NCBI RefSeq assembly: GCF_013390595.1 | Contig: NZ_JACAWV010000022.1 | Location: 1 to 64,000 of the forward strand | DNA from: Rhizobium sp. RM | Lineage (GTDB): Bacteria > Pseudomonadota > Alphaproteobacteria > Rhizobiales > Rhizobiaceae | Direction: 5' to 3' | DNA: 64,000 nt | Shown here: piece by piece, positions 26,042 through 33,881 of the stretch | How positions within the stretch are numbered: the first letter of the stretch is position 1 | Layout of the letters: every line of letters starts with the position of its first letter | Position numbers and translations under genes: made by a program | The notes under the pieces: model-generated | Database searches by the model: none | Told to the model about the DNA's origin: nothing | The model's input: only the letters and a program-made list of their open reading frames with translations

Positions 26042-26302
26042 ATGGCAATCAACGAGAATTTTTCGGACATTGCAGCAGGCAACGGTCAGGGCAGCCTTTC
26101 CGTTCTGCACCCCATTCATGAGGCCGCAATGCGCATTGCCGATATCGGCCTCAACCGTTCCCGGCATAAGACGCGTGATCTGGTCAACCTGCTGCTTTCG
26201 CACGGCGCCCGCGCATGGCGCAGCAACCAGCCGGAAGCGAAGATCCATCTTCACATTTCCGGCCGCTCCGGCCGCGCGCCCATTCACATGAAGCTGCGCT
26301 GA
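26042..26302 (+). CDS. Small conserved basic protein (86 aa)
   Basis: 86 residues starting MAINENFSDIAAGNGQGS, with a central helix (HPIHEAAMRIADIGLNRSRHKTRDLVNLLLSHGARAW) and a basic C-terminus (HISGRSGRAPIHMKLR). No domain recognised. Codon use matches the neighbours, and a terminator follows 29 bases after the stop. Confidence 0.65.
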   Translation: MAINENFSDIAAGNGQGSLSVLHPIHEAAMRIADIGLNRSRHKTRDLVNLLLSHGARAWRSNQPEAKIHLHISGRSGRAPIHMKLR

Positions 26303-26330
26303 AACGCGACTGTCCGAACAGGAATCACAA

Positions 26331-26365
26331 AACCCCGCGGCGCCATCGGTTCCGCGGGTTTTTTT
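26331..26365 (+). terminator. Terminator of the 86-aa gene (member of a repeated terminator family)
   Basis: AACCCCGCGG pairs with CCGCGGGTT across a loop containing GCCATCGG, followed by seven T. The same stem and GCCATCG loop occur at 32380-32413 and 44861-44890. Confidence 0.85.
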
Positions 26366-26643
26366 GTCTCTTCAGCCGGGTTGGCCATGATGCACCTGCC
26401 CTGCCGGCCCGTTTCTCGGTCAGGCGTTCTTATCACCGTTATCAGGTAGTCGCGGTCGGCGGTGTTGTTTTGCAAGCACGGCGACGCGCAGCCACTTGTG
26501 GCCGCTGGCACGCTCTAGGCGCTTGCATCCGCCAATTCCCGCGCGGAAGCCGCGTTCGGCTGTGCTGACGAAATGCGGCCGGGAAAGCCAGAGGGGAAAG
26601 CGATCTGCTCTCGCCATGTCGATGGAGGAAGGACGCCGGGTGT
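26366..26643. other. Gene-free stretch after the terminator
   Basis: Several ORFs cross this region in four frames, none with a ribosome binding site or family similarity. I see no further structure. It separates the plus-strand terminator from the 3' end of the CoA transferase gene. Confidence 0.4.
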
Positions 26644-27981
26644 TCACCAGCGCGCCGCATCGATGCGCAGCAGGCCCGCCGGCAGCACCCATTCTGGTCC
26701 CTTGCCATCGACGCGCACCGGGAAGGTCAGCCGCCTCGCCGGTCCCCAGGATGTTTGTTCCAGAGCGGGAGCCAGATCGGCGTCTCTGTCCTCGAGTTTC
26801 GATCCCTGAAATGGCCGGGCACCGGCGCCCGTCAGCAAGGCCGCGGTTCTGGCAAGCGACAGGCGGGCGGAAAACCTCGTTCCGGTTGCCTGCGCATGGC
26901 GCAAGGCGCGCAGCACGGCTGCGGCGATCAGATAGCCCGTCGCATGGTCAAGCGCCTGAACCGGAAGCGGCACCGGCTGCGCGCCAGCGGATCGCGTCAT
27001 GCCTTCATCTGCAATGCCGCAGCTCATCTGCACCAGACTGTCGAAACCACGCCTGCCCGCCCAGGGCCCGCTCCAGCCATAGGCATCAAGGCAGACATCG
27101 ATCAGGCCGGGCGACAGGCGCTGGCGCTCATCATCGCCATAACCGAGCTTTTCCAGCGCACCGGGGCGGTAGCCATGCATCAGCACATCGGCCTCTGAGA
27201 GAAGGGCTTCAAAGGTGCGGCGGTCATCGGCACGGTGCAGATCAAGCCCGGCGCGGCGTTTGCCCACCGTCACCTCCGGTTCCACGGCCGGTTCGTTCCA
27301 GTCGGGCGGATCGATGCGCAGCACCTCAGCACCGAAACCCGCCAGAAACCGCGTTGCCACCGGCCCGGCCAGAACGCGGGTCAGGTCCAGCACCCGCAGG
27401 CCATCAAGACCGGTGATCCTGCGCCCCTGCCCGATCTCTCGCCACTGGATCAGCGGCTCAGCCGACACTGCCTGCCCTTGCGGATGCGTCCTCCATTCCT
27501 CCAGGCTGCGCATGGCGGCCGCCGCACCGCCCGCCGCCACGATCGCCGCTTCCAGCTCGTCCTTGTTCCGGGCCGCAACCGCCCCTGAAACGCTCTCCCT
27601 GTCACCGGCGCAGTCCAGCACCTGCAGCGCGGCGTTGCGGTGGTGCGGCGCATTGGTGTGCAGCCTGATCCAGCCATCGTCAGCGCGGTAATCGCCGGCA
27701 ATCGGGTCCCAGATCGACGGCAGGCTCCAGCCGGCAGGGCGAAGGCTCATGCTGAACCACATCAGCGATAACCGGCGATCAACCGAAACCGCCCGCGCAC
27801 CTGTCAGTCCCGCAAGCTCGCTTGCGGCGGCGCGCACCGAGGCCTCCGCCAGATCGGACACCCGGAAACACGACGGCAATTCGCCGTCACCGCTGCGTGA
27901 CACCTCTGTTGCAGGGGCAAATTCCCTCCCCAGCGCCTCGTTGATCTCCCTGTCGAAATCCTGCGTCACCTTCGCCTCCAT
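26644..27981 (-). CDS. CaiB/BaiF-type CoA transferase
   Basis: 445 residues. The family III CoA-transferase core begins late, with LRVLDLTRVLAGPVATRFLAGFGAEVLRIDPP (about residues 210-240), then RAGLDLHRADDRRTFEALLSEADVLMHGYRPGALEKLGYG and GFDSLVQMSCGIADE. The catalytic Asp expected in the family lies near the RRGFDSLVQ segment. The first 200 residues look like a second, degraded copy of the family domain (FSMSLRPAGWSLPSIWDPIAGDYR, then RLHTNAPHHRNAALQVL), an arrangement seen in several alphaproteobacterial members. It moves CoA between carboxylic acids; substrates are unknown. It is divergent from the citrate synthase-like gene. Confidence 0.88.
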   Translation of the reverse strand: MEAKVTQDFDREINEALGREFAPATEVSRSGDGELPSCFRVSDLAEASVRAAASELAGLTGARAVSVDRRLSLMWFSMSLRPAGWSLPSIWDPIAGDYRADDGWIRLHTNAPHHRNAALQVLDCAGDRESVSGAVAARNKDELEAAIVAAGGAAAAMRSLEEWRTHPQGQAVSAEPLIQWREIGQGRRITGLDGLRVLDLTRVLAGPVATRFLAGFGAEVLRIDPPDWNEPAVEPEVTVGKRRAGLDLHRADDRRTFEALLSEADVLMHGYRPGALEKLGYGDDERQRLSPGLIDVCLDAYGWSGPWAGRRGFDSLVQMSCGIADEGMTRSAGAQPVPLPVQALDHATGYLIAAAVLRALRHAQATGTRFSARLSLARTAALLTGAGARPFQGSKLEDRDADLAPALEQTSWGPARRLTFPVRVDGKGPEWVLPAGLLRIDAARW

Positions 27982-28042
27982 CGCTGCCTGCCTTCAATGC
28001 ATGATTGGCGCATGAGACCGCCGAGTTGACCGGCTGTAAATC

Positions 28043-28062
28043 TTGATCAATATAATCAATAT
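28043..28062 (+). promoter_or_regulatory. AT-rich repeats at the HTH-citrate synthase start
   Basis: TTGATCAA (28043-28050) is a palindrome, and ATCAATAT occurs twice in direct repeat ending at the ATG (28046-28053 and 28055-28062). No Shine-Dalgarno sequence precedes the start. The encoded N-terminal HTH makes autoregulation here a reasonable guess. Confidence 0.35.
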
Positions 28063-29191
28063 GAATTCTCTTGACTGGATCGACGCCCAGACGGCCTGTG
28101 CGATGCTCGGCGTCAAGCCGCAGACGCTTTATGCCTATGTCAGCCGTGGTCAGGTGCGGGCTGAGGCGGATGCCGAGGACGCGCGCCGCAGCCTTTATGC
28201 GCGCCCGGATGTGGATGCCCTGCTGCAACAGAACCGACGTCCCCGCGCCCGCGCGGAGATTGCAGAACAGGCGATCAGATGGGGCGAACCCTTGCTTTCC
28301 ACCGCCATTTCGGAGGTGCGCGACGGCATGCTCTGGCTGCGCGGCCTGTCGATTGAACACTGCGCGGAGCATTTCACGCTTGAGGATATGGCCGCGCATC
28401 TGTGGGCCGTCAGTGCGGTCGATGCGCCGGAGAGCGAGGTGGCGTCATCCCTGCCCAGTCCGCTCGGCCGCGCGTTGGAGGTTCTCAGCCGGGAGGTGCC
28501 GGCAGCACCGGACCTGAAGCCGGATGCGGCTGCGAAACAGGGCGGCAGGCTGATGTCCCTTGTCGCCAATGCCCTTCTCGGTAAATCAGCATCGGGACCG
28601 ATCCACCTGCGTCTCGGGCAGAGTTGGGGTCTGGATGCATCCGGCTGTGACGATGTGCGCCGTGCCCTGGTGCTGCTGAGCGACCACGAATTGAACCCGT
28701 CCACCTTCGCCGTGCGCATCGCCGCATCAACGGGCGCAAGCCTTCCGGCTGCCCTGCTCTCCGGTCTCGCCACACTCAGCGGCCCGCGCCACGGCGGTGT
28801 CGCCACGCTGGCGCGGGTGGCGCTGCAAGCCACGGAGAGCGGCGAAATAGAGGCCTTCCTCAAGGATCATGCCGACCAGTCACCCTATGGTTACGGCTTC
28901 GGCCATCCGCTATACCCGGAGGGTGATCCAAGGGCACGCCTCATCCTCGCCCGCCTCGGCGCGACAGCATCCCCGGTCGCCGCAGTCTGGGCGCTCTCCA
29001 GTGAACTCGGCATTCCACCCAACATAGACGCCGCCCTCGCCGCCTTGAGCCTTGTGCACAAACTACCCGACGATGCCGCTTTCACGATCTTCGCAACCGG
29101 AAGACTGATCGGCTGGATCGCCCACGCCATCGAACAACAGCAAACCGGCGAAATCATCCGCCCGCGCGCACGTTATCGCGGGAGCGTGTAG
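28061..29191 (+). CDS. Citrate synthase-family protein with N-terminal HTH
   Basis: 376 residues. Residues 1-60 form a MerR/excisionase-like HTH (WIDAQTACAMLGVKPQTLYAYVSRGQVRAE then SLYARPDVDALLQQ). Residues 80-370 are citrate-synthase-like, with LSDHELNPSTFAVRIAASTGASLPAALLSGLATLSGPRHGG (the conserved His-bearing helix pair) and GYGFGHPLYPEGDPRA, the GFGHPLY signature. The large domain is shorter than in TCA-cycle enzymes. The likely reaction is condensation of an acyl-CoA with a keto acid or malonyl-like acid; the HTH suggests that the enzyme senses metabolite level or represses transcription. The CaiB-type gene lies divergently next to it and is the obvious partner. The ATG at 28061 is preferred to TTG at 28043. 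Confidence 0.85.
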   Translation: MNSLDWIDAQTACAMLGVKPQTLYAYVSRGQVRAEADAEDARRSLYARPDVDALLQQNRRPRARAEIAEQAIRWGEPLLSTAISEVRDGMLWLRGLSIEHCAEHFTLEDMAAHLWAVSAVDAPESEVASSLPSPLGRALEVLSREVPAAPDLKPDAAAKQGGRLMSLVANALLGKSASGPIHLRLGQSWGLDASGCDDVRRALVLLSDHELNPSTFAVRIAASTGASLPAALLSGLATLSGPRHGGVATLARVALQATESGEIEAFLKDHADQSPYGYGFGHPLYPEGDPRARLILARLGATASPVAAVWALSSELGIPPNIDAALAALSLVHKLPDDAAFTIFATGRLIGWIAHAIEQQQTGEIIRPRARYRGSV

Positions 29192-29212
29192 CCATGTCAC
29201 TCACCAAAGACA

Positions 29213-29551
29213 TCAGGTGACAAAGGGCATGATATCCACGCCGTCGCCGGGAAAGACGGTGATGTGCGGGTGGTCCTGAAAAAGCCTTGCGGCGGCGTCG
29301 GCGCTCTCTGCCTCAACCACCAGATAACCGCAGAACGGATTGACCGCAGCCTCTATGCCATCTCTGCTAACGCGCGTCGTCTTGCCCACCATCCCGCCGC
29401 GATCCAGAATGGACGCGGCGTTTTTCTCCTCCCACGCCGCCCATGCCTTGACGCCGACGGCATCGACAGCATCCTGCTCGGATTTCGGCATCCGCCGAAA
29501 GGCCGCGAGGTCTTCGGGCGTCATGGTGTAAACGGCTAGAAAACGCGGCAT
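29213..29551 (-). CDS. YCII-related small protein
   Basis: 112 residues starting MPRFLAVYTMTPEDLAAFRRMP, with GGAGGTGGTCC directly before the ATG. The frame stays open upstream to 29812 but the ribosome binding site fixes this start. The fold looks like a dimeric alpha-beta barrel (YCII/DGPF type): first strand FLAVYTM, central GKTTRVSRDGIEA, then CGYLVVEAESADAAARLFQDHPH and a final strand. No enzyme activity can be deduced. Confidence 0.75.
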   Translation of the reverse strand: MPRFLAVYTMTPEDLAAFRRMPKSEQDAVDAVGVKAWAAWEEKNAASILDRGGMVGKTTRVSRDGIEAAVNPFCGYLVVEAESADAAARLFQDHPHITVFPGDGVDIMPFVT

Positions 29552-29708
29552 GGACCACCTCCACAGTCTGCAACGATCACCAAGCTTACACCGCAAGTCT
29601 GCAAACCAGTCACGGAATTTCAGAGTGGCCTGTGCGGGTGTCGCCGCAATGCAGGCATGAGGCGCGACCCTGCCCCATCTGCCTTCCCGCTTCGCAACCT
29701 TCGCCCGT

Positions 29709-30521
29709 TCAAATCCGCACTGCCGGTTCTGCCCGATAGGCGGTATGAAGCATGGCGTTGAACGCGTCCGATACGGGTATCTCAAACGAGCCGATCCTGC
29801 GGATCGCGACACCGGGCGTCCATGAATTCATCAGCGCGGCACCGGCAAAGCTTTCGGCATCTGCAAGGCTGATGTCTTCCGTTCGGGAGCGGATGCCGAG
29901 TTTCGCAAGCTGTCGCTCGACGATCTGCATGGTGACGCCGTGCAGGATATCGGCCTTCGGCCATATCACCGATTGCCCATCCCAGAATGCCAGATTCCAG
30001 ATGCTGGCTTCGGCCAGACGCCCCTGTTGATCGACAAACACGGCATCGTCAAAACCGTTGCGCGCAGCCTGACGCATCGAGTAGGTCTTCATCGGCTCAC
30101 CCACCTGCTTGATGCTGGCAAGCGCCCTCTGGTGGTGAACGACATCCAGCGCGACAGGTCCGCCCGGACCCGACGATGCCGGAAAGCTCCGCACCAAGAT
30201 GGCCGGATCGTCATAAGACGCTTGCGCTGTGAACTCCCCATGCCGCGAAAATACAGTGGCGGTCAGAGAAAGGTTCTGCGGCCCGGCCGCAACCGCCATG
30301 CGCAGAAAACGGCTGATGTCGGCATCGCTCCGCGCGCGGCCAAAAATTGCCATCGAGGCGGTGCGAAGGCGTGTGAGATGCAGGTCCAGCCCCCGCACCT
30401 TGCCATCACGAACCTGCATTGCGGTAAAATGGGCAAAGCCCGCAAAGGCCAGCGGCGACAGATCCGTCGCGGTCGCCTCGTTTCCATCCAGCATGGTCAC
30501 GAAGGAAGGATGTTCTTGCAT
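29709..30521 (-). CDS. Aminotransferase class IV protein (aminodeoxychorismate lyase-like)
   Basis: 270 residues from the ATG at 30521, which has GAGGAGC before it. PLP fold-type IV features are the N-terminal DLSPLAFAGFAHFTAMQVRDGKVRGLDLHLTRL, the lysine region GEPMKTYSMRQAARNGFDDAVFVDQQGRLAEASIWNLAF and the glycine-rich ILHGVTMQIVERQLA. This group includes branched-chain and D-amino-acid aminotransferases and 4-amino-4-deoxychorismate lyase; the substrate cannot be fixed. It is divergent from a MerR regulator and its promoter carries a MerR operator, so it is probably induced by a small molecule sensed by that regulator. Confidence 0.85.
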   Translation of the reverse strand: MQEHPSFVTMLDGNEATATDLSPLAFAGFAHFTAMQVRDGKVRGLDLHLTRLRTASMAIFGRARSDADISRFLRMAVAAGPQNLSLTATVFSRHGEFTAQASYDDPAILVRSFPASSGPGGPVALDVVHHQRALASIKQVGEPMKTYSMRQAARNGFDDAVFVDQQGRLAEASIWNLAFWDGQSVIWPKADILHGVTMQIVERQLAKLGIRSRTEDISLADAESFAGAALMNSWTPGVAIRRIGSFEIPVSDAFNAMLHTAYRAEPAVRI

Positions 30522-30562
30522 AGTCTCTTGCTCCTCAGATGTGTTTGCATTGACGAGCAAAT

Positions 30563-30594
30563 CCTATAGACCCTGACAGCGCTGTTAGGGTCAA
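30563..30594 (-). promoter_or_regulatory. MerR-type promoter/operator of the aminotransferase gene
   Basis: A 24-base near-perfect inverted repeat, GACCCT-N12-AGGGTC with CAGCGCTG at the centre, occupies 30569-30592. On the minus strand -35 TTGACC (30594-30589) and a -10 in the CTATAG/TATAGG region (30569-30563) are about 19-20 bases apart, the overlong spacer typical of MerR-activated promoters. Confidence 0.8.
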
Positions 30595-30604
30595 GGGTGA
30601 AATC

Positions 30605-30964
30605 ATGAAGATTGGCGACATGGCAGAGCGGACCGGCATCAGCATCCGGATGCTGCGATATTATGAAGAACAGGGCCTGCTGACGCCCGGCCGAACCGCC
30701 GCCGGCTACCGCGACTATGGCACAGAAGAACTTGCCACGATCACAAGGATCAGGAAGCTCGGCGCCTGCGGAATGACACTGCCGGTCATCCAGCAATTCC
30801 TGCCCTGCTCCCTCGACGGCCGCGACGAATTCGAACCCTGCGACGAACTGCGCGCCATCCTGCAAAAACACATCGACGGCGTCGACCAGCAGATGGCCGC
30901 ACTCTCAGAAAGCCGCACCCTCCTCTCCGACCTGATGAGCGAGATCGACACAAGGCTGAAATGA
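30605..30964 (+). CDS. MerR-family transcriptional regulator
   Basis: 119 residues. The winged HTH is MKIGDMAERTGISIRMLRYYEEQGLLTPGRTAAGYRDYG, a standard MerR start, followed by a long coiled coil (about 75-117). Three cysteines (LGACGM, LPCSLDG, EPCDEL) are not arranged like the metal-binding loops of MerR, CueR or ZntR, so a small-molecule ligand is more likely. The start lies 13 bases from the operator, with AAGGGTGA as ribosome binding site. It is divergent from the aminotransferase gene and most likely controls it and itself. Confidence 0.92.
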   Translation: MKIGDMAERTGISIRMLRYYEEQGLLTPGRTAAGYRDYGTEELATITRIRKLGACGMTLPVIQQFLPCSLDGRDEFEPCDELRAILQKHIDGVDQQMAALSESRTLLSDLMSEIDTRLK

Positions 30965-31114
30965 GCGTGGGGAGCCTTGTCTGAAACCAGTCGGTCGCTA
31001 CTGCGATGTCAGCTTGAAGGCAGGAAAAATCTGACGATCAGCACATCCGTCATCTGTCGATCACGAGCAGCGGCTAAAGAACCGTTCTCGGCTGGAACAG
31101 ATATGGAGCTGAGA

Positions 31115-31897
31115 ATGATCGAGCGGCATGGAGTATCCTTCGAAGACCCCTTGGTTGTGGAGAATTACATCCACCGCCCTCCCTATCCGCAAGGCGTGTA
31201 CGACACGCTTCTGTCCATTACCCCGCATCGCAATTGCCTTCTGGATCTGGGGTGCGGGACCGGTAAAATCAGCCGCCCCCTGGCCCGGCATTTCACTGAT
31301 GTCGTTGCTGTTGACCCTTCGGAAGCCATGATCGATCTGGCCCGGCGGCTCGAGGGTGGGACGGCGGCGAATATTCGATGGGTTACTGGTCTTGCTGAAG
31401 ATTACGACACTGCGGCGGATGGCAGGTTCGACCTCATGGTCGCCGCTGCAAGTATTCACTGGATGGATCACAGCCGCCTGTTTCCGCGGCTCAGGATGCT
31501 GGCATCCGAACTCCACAAAGTCGCGATCGTGACGGGCGATACGCCGTTCGAGCCTGCCTGGGCTGACGACTGGCAATCGTTTCTGGCGAAATGGGTTCCC
31601 ATCGCTACGGGCGAGAAGTTCGACCACGACCGGAAAGACGAAAAACGCTCCCGTTACAAGGCATTCCTGCATATCGAGGGTACGGAGTTTTTCAGTTCGG
31701 AGCCGGTCGAGCAGAGCATTGAAGACTTCATTCTCTGCCAGCATTCCAGAGACACATTCGCGCCATCTCGGCTTGGCGAACTGTTGCCCCGGTTCGATGC
31801 GGAGCTGCGCGACATTCTGGTGCCCCATGCCACCGATCAGACGCTGCGCTTTTCGGTGCGTTCGCAAGTGCTATGGGGCACGATCAGACAGGTTTAA
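31115..31897 (+). CDS. Class I SAM-dependent methyltransferase
   Basis: 260 residues from the ATG at 31115, which has GGAGCTGAGA before it; ATG at 31103 is an alternative. The SAM-binding motif I is LLDLGCGTGKISRPLARHF (about residues 41-59), followed by VVAVDPSEAMIDLARR and FDLMVAAASIHWMDHSRLFPRL. The C-terminal half resembles small-molecule methyltransferases of the UbiE/trans-aconitate type. The acceptor is unknown. It stands alone on this strand, 150 bases after merR. Confidence 0.85.
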   Translation: MIERHGVSFEDPLVVENYIHRPPYPQGVYDTLLSITPHRNCLLDLGCGTGKISRPLARHFTDVVAVDPSEAMIDLARRLEGGTAANIRWVTGLAEDYDTAADGRFDLMVAAASIHWMDHSRLFPRLRMLASELHKVAIVTGDTPFEPAWADDWQSFLAKWVPIATGEKFDHDRKDEKRSRYKAFLHIEGTEFFSSEPVEQSIEDFILCQHSRDTFAPSRLGELLPRFDAELRDILVPHATDQTLRFSVRSQVLWGTIRQV

Positions 31898-31935
31898 GCC
31901 GCCTGCCACGCGAAAGTCGCGGTGGGATTATCCTC

Positions 31936-32139
31936 TCACTCCCGCAGCGTATCCGCCACCAGCGCGTTGGCGTGGCCATGGCCCATGCCGTGTTCCTGTT
32001 TCAGCCAGGCGACCAGTTCCATGTGTTTCTTGCCGCTCTGGGCACGGATCAGCTCTTTCCACTCGGCAATCGGCCGCCCGTATTTGGCTTCGATGGATGG
32101 AAAGTAGGATGCGGGGCCCTTTACCGGAGTGGTTGTCAT
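31936..32139 (-). CDS. DUF4287-family small protein
   Basis: 67 residues: MTTTPVKGPASYFPSIEAKYG, then RPIAEWKELIRAQSGKKHMELVAWLKQEHGMGHGHANALVADTLRE. This is the DUF4287 pattern, a helical domain with the conserved HG-GHANALV end. GGGAGGCATC directly precedes the ATG. Function not known; members are sometimes fused to a DUF5655 domain. Confidence 0.82.
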   Translation of the reverse strand: MTTTPVKGPASYFPSIEAKYGRPIAEWKELIRAQSGKKHMELVAWLKQEHGMGHGHANALVADTLRE

Positions 32140-32229
32140 GATGCCTCCCAGACATGAACGGTTCTTCCGACAAGTGATAGCACGAAAGAACGCGGTGTCA
32201 CCGCCCGTGGATGCTATTGACGGCATTTG

Positions 32230-32364
32230 CTTCAGAACCGAAGCCTCAGCGAAACCCTGCACATCTACCATCTGGTCGGCGGTGGCATGACCATTGCCGG
32301 GATCATTCTCGTTCAACGAAAAGCCACCAGTGCGAAACCCGGCGCGAAGGCATTGGCCAGATAG
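32230..32364 (+). pseudogene. 3' remnant of a DMT (EamA) transporter gene
   Basis: The plus-strand frame ending in TAG at 32362-32364 reads SLSETLHIYHLVGGGMTIAG and then IILVQRK, the last helix and tail of EamA-type drug/metabolite transporters. No upstream part of the gene remains and no start is present. A terminator of the repeated family follows 15 bases after the stop, as expected for the original gene. Confidence 0.6.
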
Positions 32365-32379
32365 ATATCGCCAAGACAG

Positions 32380-32413
32380 AAAACCCCGCAGCGCCATCGC
32401 GCCACGGGGTTTT
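32380..32413. terminator. Terminator (second member of the repeated family)
   Basis: AAAACCCCG and CGGGGTTTT pair perfectly over 9 bp around a loop containing GCCATCG. T and A runs on both sides let it work in both directions: for the DMT remnant on plus and for the small secreted protein gene on minus. Confidence 0.75.
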
Positions 32414-32464
32414 GATGTGTCGCACCTGAAAAGGCGCAGATCAGTCTTTCGGGTCAGGTTTTGC

Positions 32465-32674
32465 CTATCGGCAGACCTTTTCCTTCTTGGTGATCGGCCG
32501 GCCGAAGCGGTCTTTGGCTTTTACCAGCACCGTCTTGCAGTGAAGTTTCGGCTTTTTCGACGGGCCGCGTTCGACCTGTTTGGCCGGCTGGCGCGGCGGC
32601 GGTTCCTGGGCGATGGCCGGCAGGGCAAAGGCCGTTGCGACAACGCAAGTGATTGCGAGGGTGAGACGTCTCAT
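32465..32674 (-). CDS. Small secreted basic protein (69 aa)
   Basis: 69 residues: signal peptide MRRLTLAITCVVATAFALPAIA (cleavage expected after AIA), then a short proline- and lysine-rich mature part with two cysteines (KLHCKTVLV and EKVCR) that could form one disulphide. AGGAGAG inside the end of the MFS gene is the ribosome binding site, and the ATG follows the MFS stop by one base (TGAAATG), so it is coupled to the efflux operon. No family recognised. Confidence 0.75.
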   Translation of the reverse strand: MRRLTLAITCVVATAFALPAIAQEPPPRQPAKQVERGPSKKPKLHCKTVLVKAKDRFGRPITKKEKVCR

Positions 32675-32675
32675 T

Positions 32676-33881
32676 TCAAACTCTCCTGTCTTTCTGAAAT
32701 CCGGCAAAACACGCAAACGCCGCCATAGCTGCCGCCGCTATGACCACGGTCATCGGCAGCGGCGAGTTGTTCGCCATCATGCCGACGAGGCCGCTGACCA
32801 GTCCGGCGATGCCGAACTGCAGAACGCCAAGTATCCCCGATGCCGCGCCCGCATCCTTGCCGCAGGCCGCCATCGCGAGAGCCGTGGAATTGGCGGCAAC
32901 GACCGGCACGTTGGCAAGGCACAGGGTCAACGGGATCATCAAGGTGATGAGATCCGCCGCCCCCGAGAGCGCCACCGTTGCAGCACCGGTGACGACGAAC
33001 AGCAGCAGCGAATATTTCAGGACGGTCGCGAGCGGATGCCGACGCAAGAGGTAGCCGTTGATCTGCGAGCCGACGACCATGGCCACGGCGTTGGCGGCGA
33101 ACACCCAGCCATAGGTTTGCTGCGACAGGCCGTAGAGGTCCATCATCACATGCGGCGATCCGGTGATGAAGGCGAAGAGACCGCCAAGCGCAAAGCAGCC
33201 GACCAGGGTGAACAAAACAAACTGCCTGTTCTTCAGCAGCTTGAGATAGGTTCTGCCGGTCTCGCCGATCCGTTGCGGCTGGCGCTTTTCCGGCGGCAGC
33301 GTTTCGCGAAAGGCAAAGCCGATCGCAAACAGGCTGGCGGCGGCAATGGCGGCAAGCGCCACAAAGATCGCCTGCCATCCCCAGGAGATCAGGATGTAGC
33401 CGCCCAGGATCGGCGCCAGAATGGGCCCAAGTCCGGTGATCAGCATCATGTGCGAGAGCACCCGCGCGCCTTCGGTGGCATCGAACAGATCGTTGATGGC
33501 GGCGCGGCCGATGACCATGCCGGAGCACGCCCCGACCGCCTGCAGCAGACGCAACCCGTTGAAGGTGACAATGTCGGGTGCAAACGGCATTGCGACCGAA
33601 CTGAGCGTGAAGACGGCCATACCCGCCATCAACGGCAGTTTGCGCCCGAACCGGTCGATCAGCGTGCCATAGATGAGTTGGCCGAACGCCATGCCGATGA
33701 AGAAGATCGACAGGCTGAACTGGACCTGCCCGGCCGAGGCCGAAAGGTCGGCGCCAATCGCCGGAAACGCCGCCAGATACATGTCCGTGGCCAAGGGCGT
33801 GACGGCTGTCATCGCCCCGAGCACCAGTATGGTGACCAGATGGCCTCGGGAGGTTGCGGGAGACGCGGTGTCCATCGTCAT
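32676..33881 (-). CDS. Bcr/CflA-family MFS drug efflux pump
   Basis: 401 residues and about 12 membrane helices. The 12-helix MFS signature between helices 2 and 3 is GQLIYGTLIDRFGRK, and ATDMYLAAFPAIGADL near the N-terminus is typical of the Bcr/CflA group (proton-drug antiporters exporting bicyclomycin, chloramphenicol and others). Its start overlaps the stop of the outer-membrane factor gene by four bases, so it is the fourth gene of the RND operon. The combination of RND and MFS pumps in one transcript suggests shared substrates or a two-step export route. Confidence 0.92.
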   Translation of the reverse strand: MTMDTASPATSRGHLVTILVLGAMTAVTPLATDMYLAAFPAIGADLSASAGQVQFSLSIFFIGMAFGQLIYGTLIDRFGRKLPLMAGMAVFTLSSVAMPFAPDIVTFNGLRLLQAVGACSGMVIGRAAINDLFDATEGARVLSHMMLITGLGPILAPILGGYILISWGWQAIFVALAAIAAASLFAIGFAFRETLPPEKRQPQRIGETGRTYLKLLKNRQFVLFTLVGCFALGGLFAFITGSPHVMMDLYGLSQQTYGWVFAANAVAMVVGSQINGYLLRRHPLATVLKYSLLLFVVTGAATVALSGAADLITLMIPLTLCLANVPVVAANSTALAMAACGKDAGAASGILGVLQFGIAGLVSGLVGMMANNSPLPMTVVIAAAAMAAFACFAGFQKDRRV

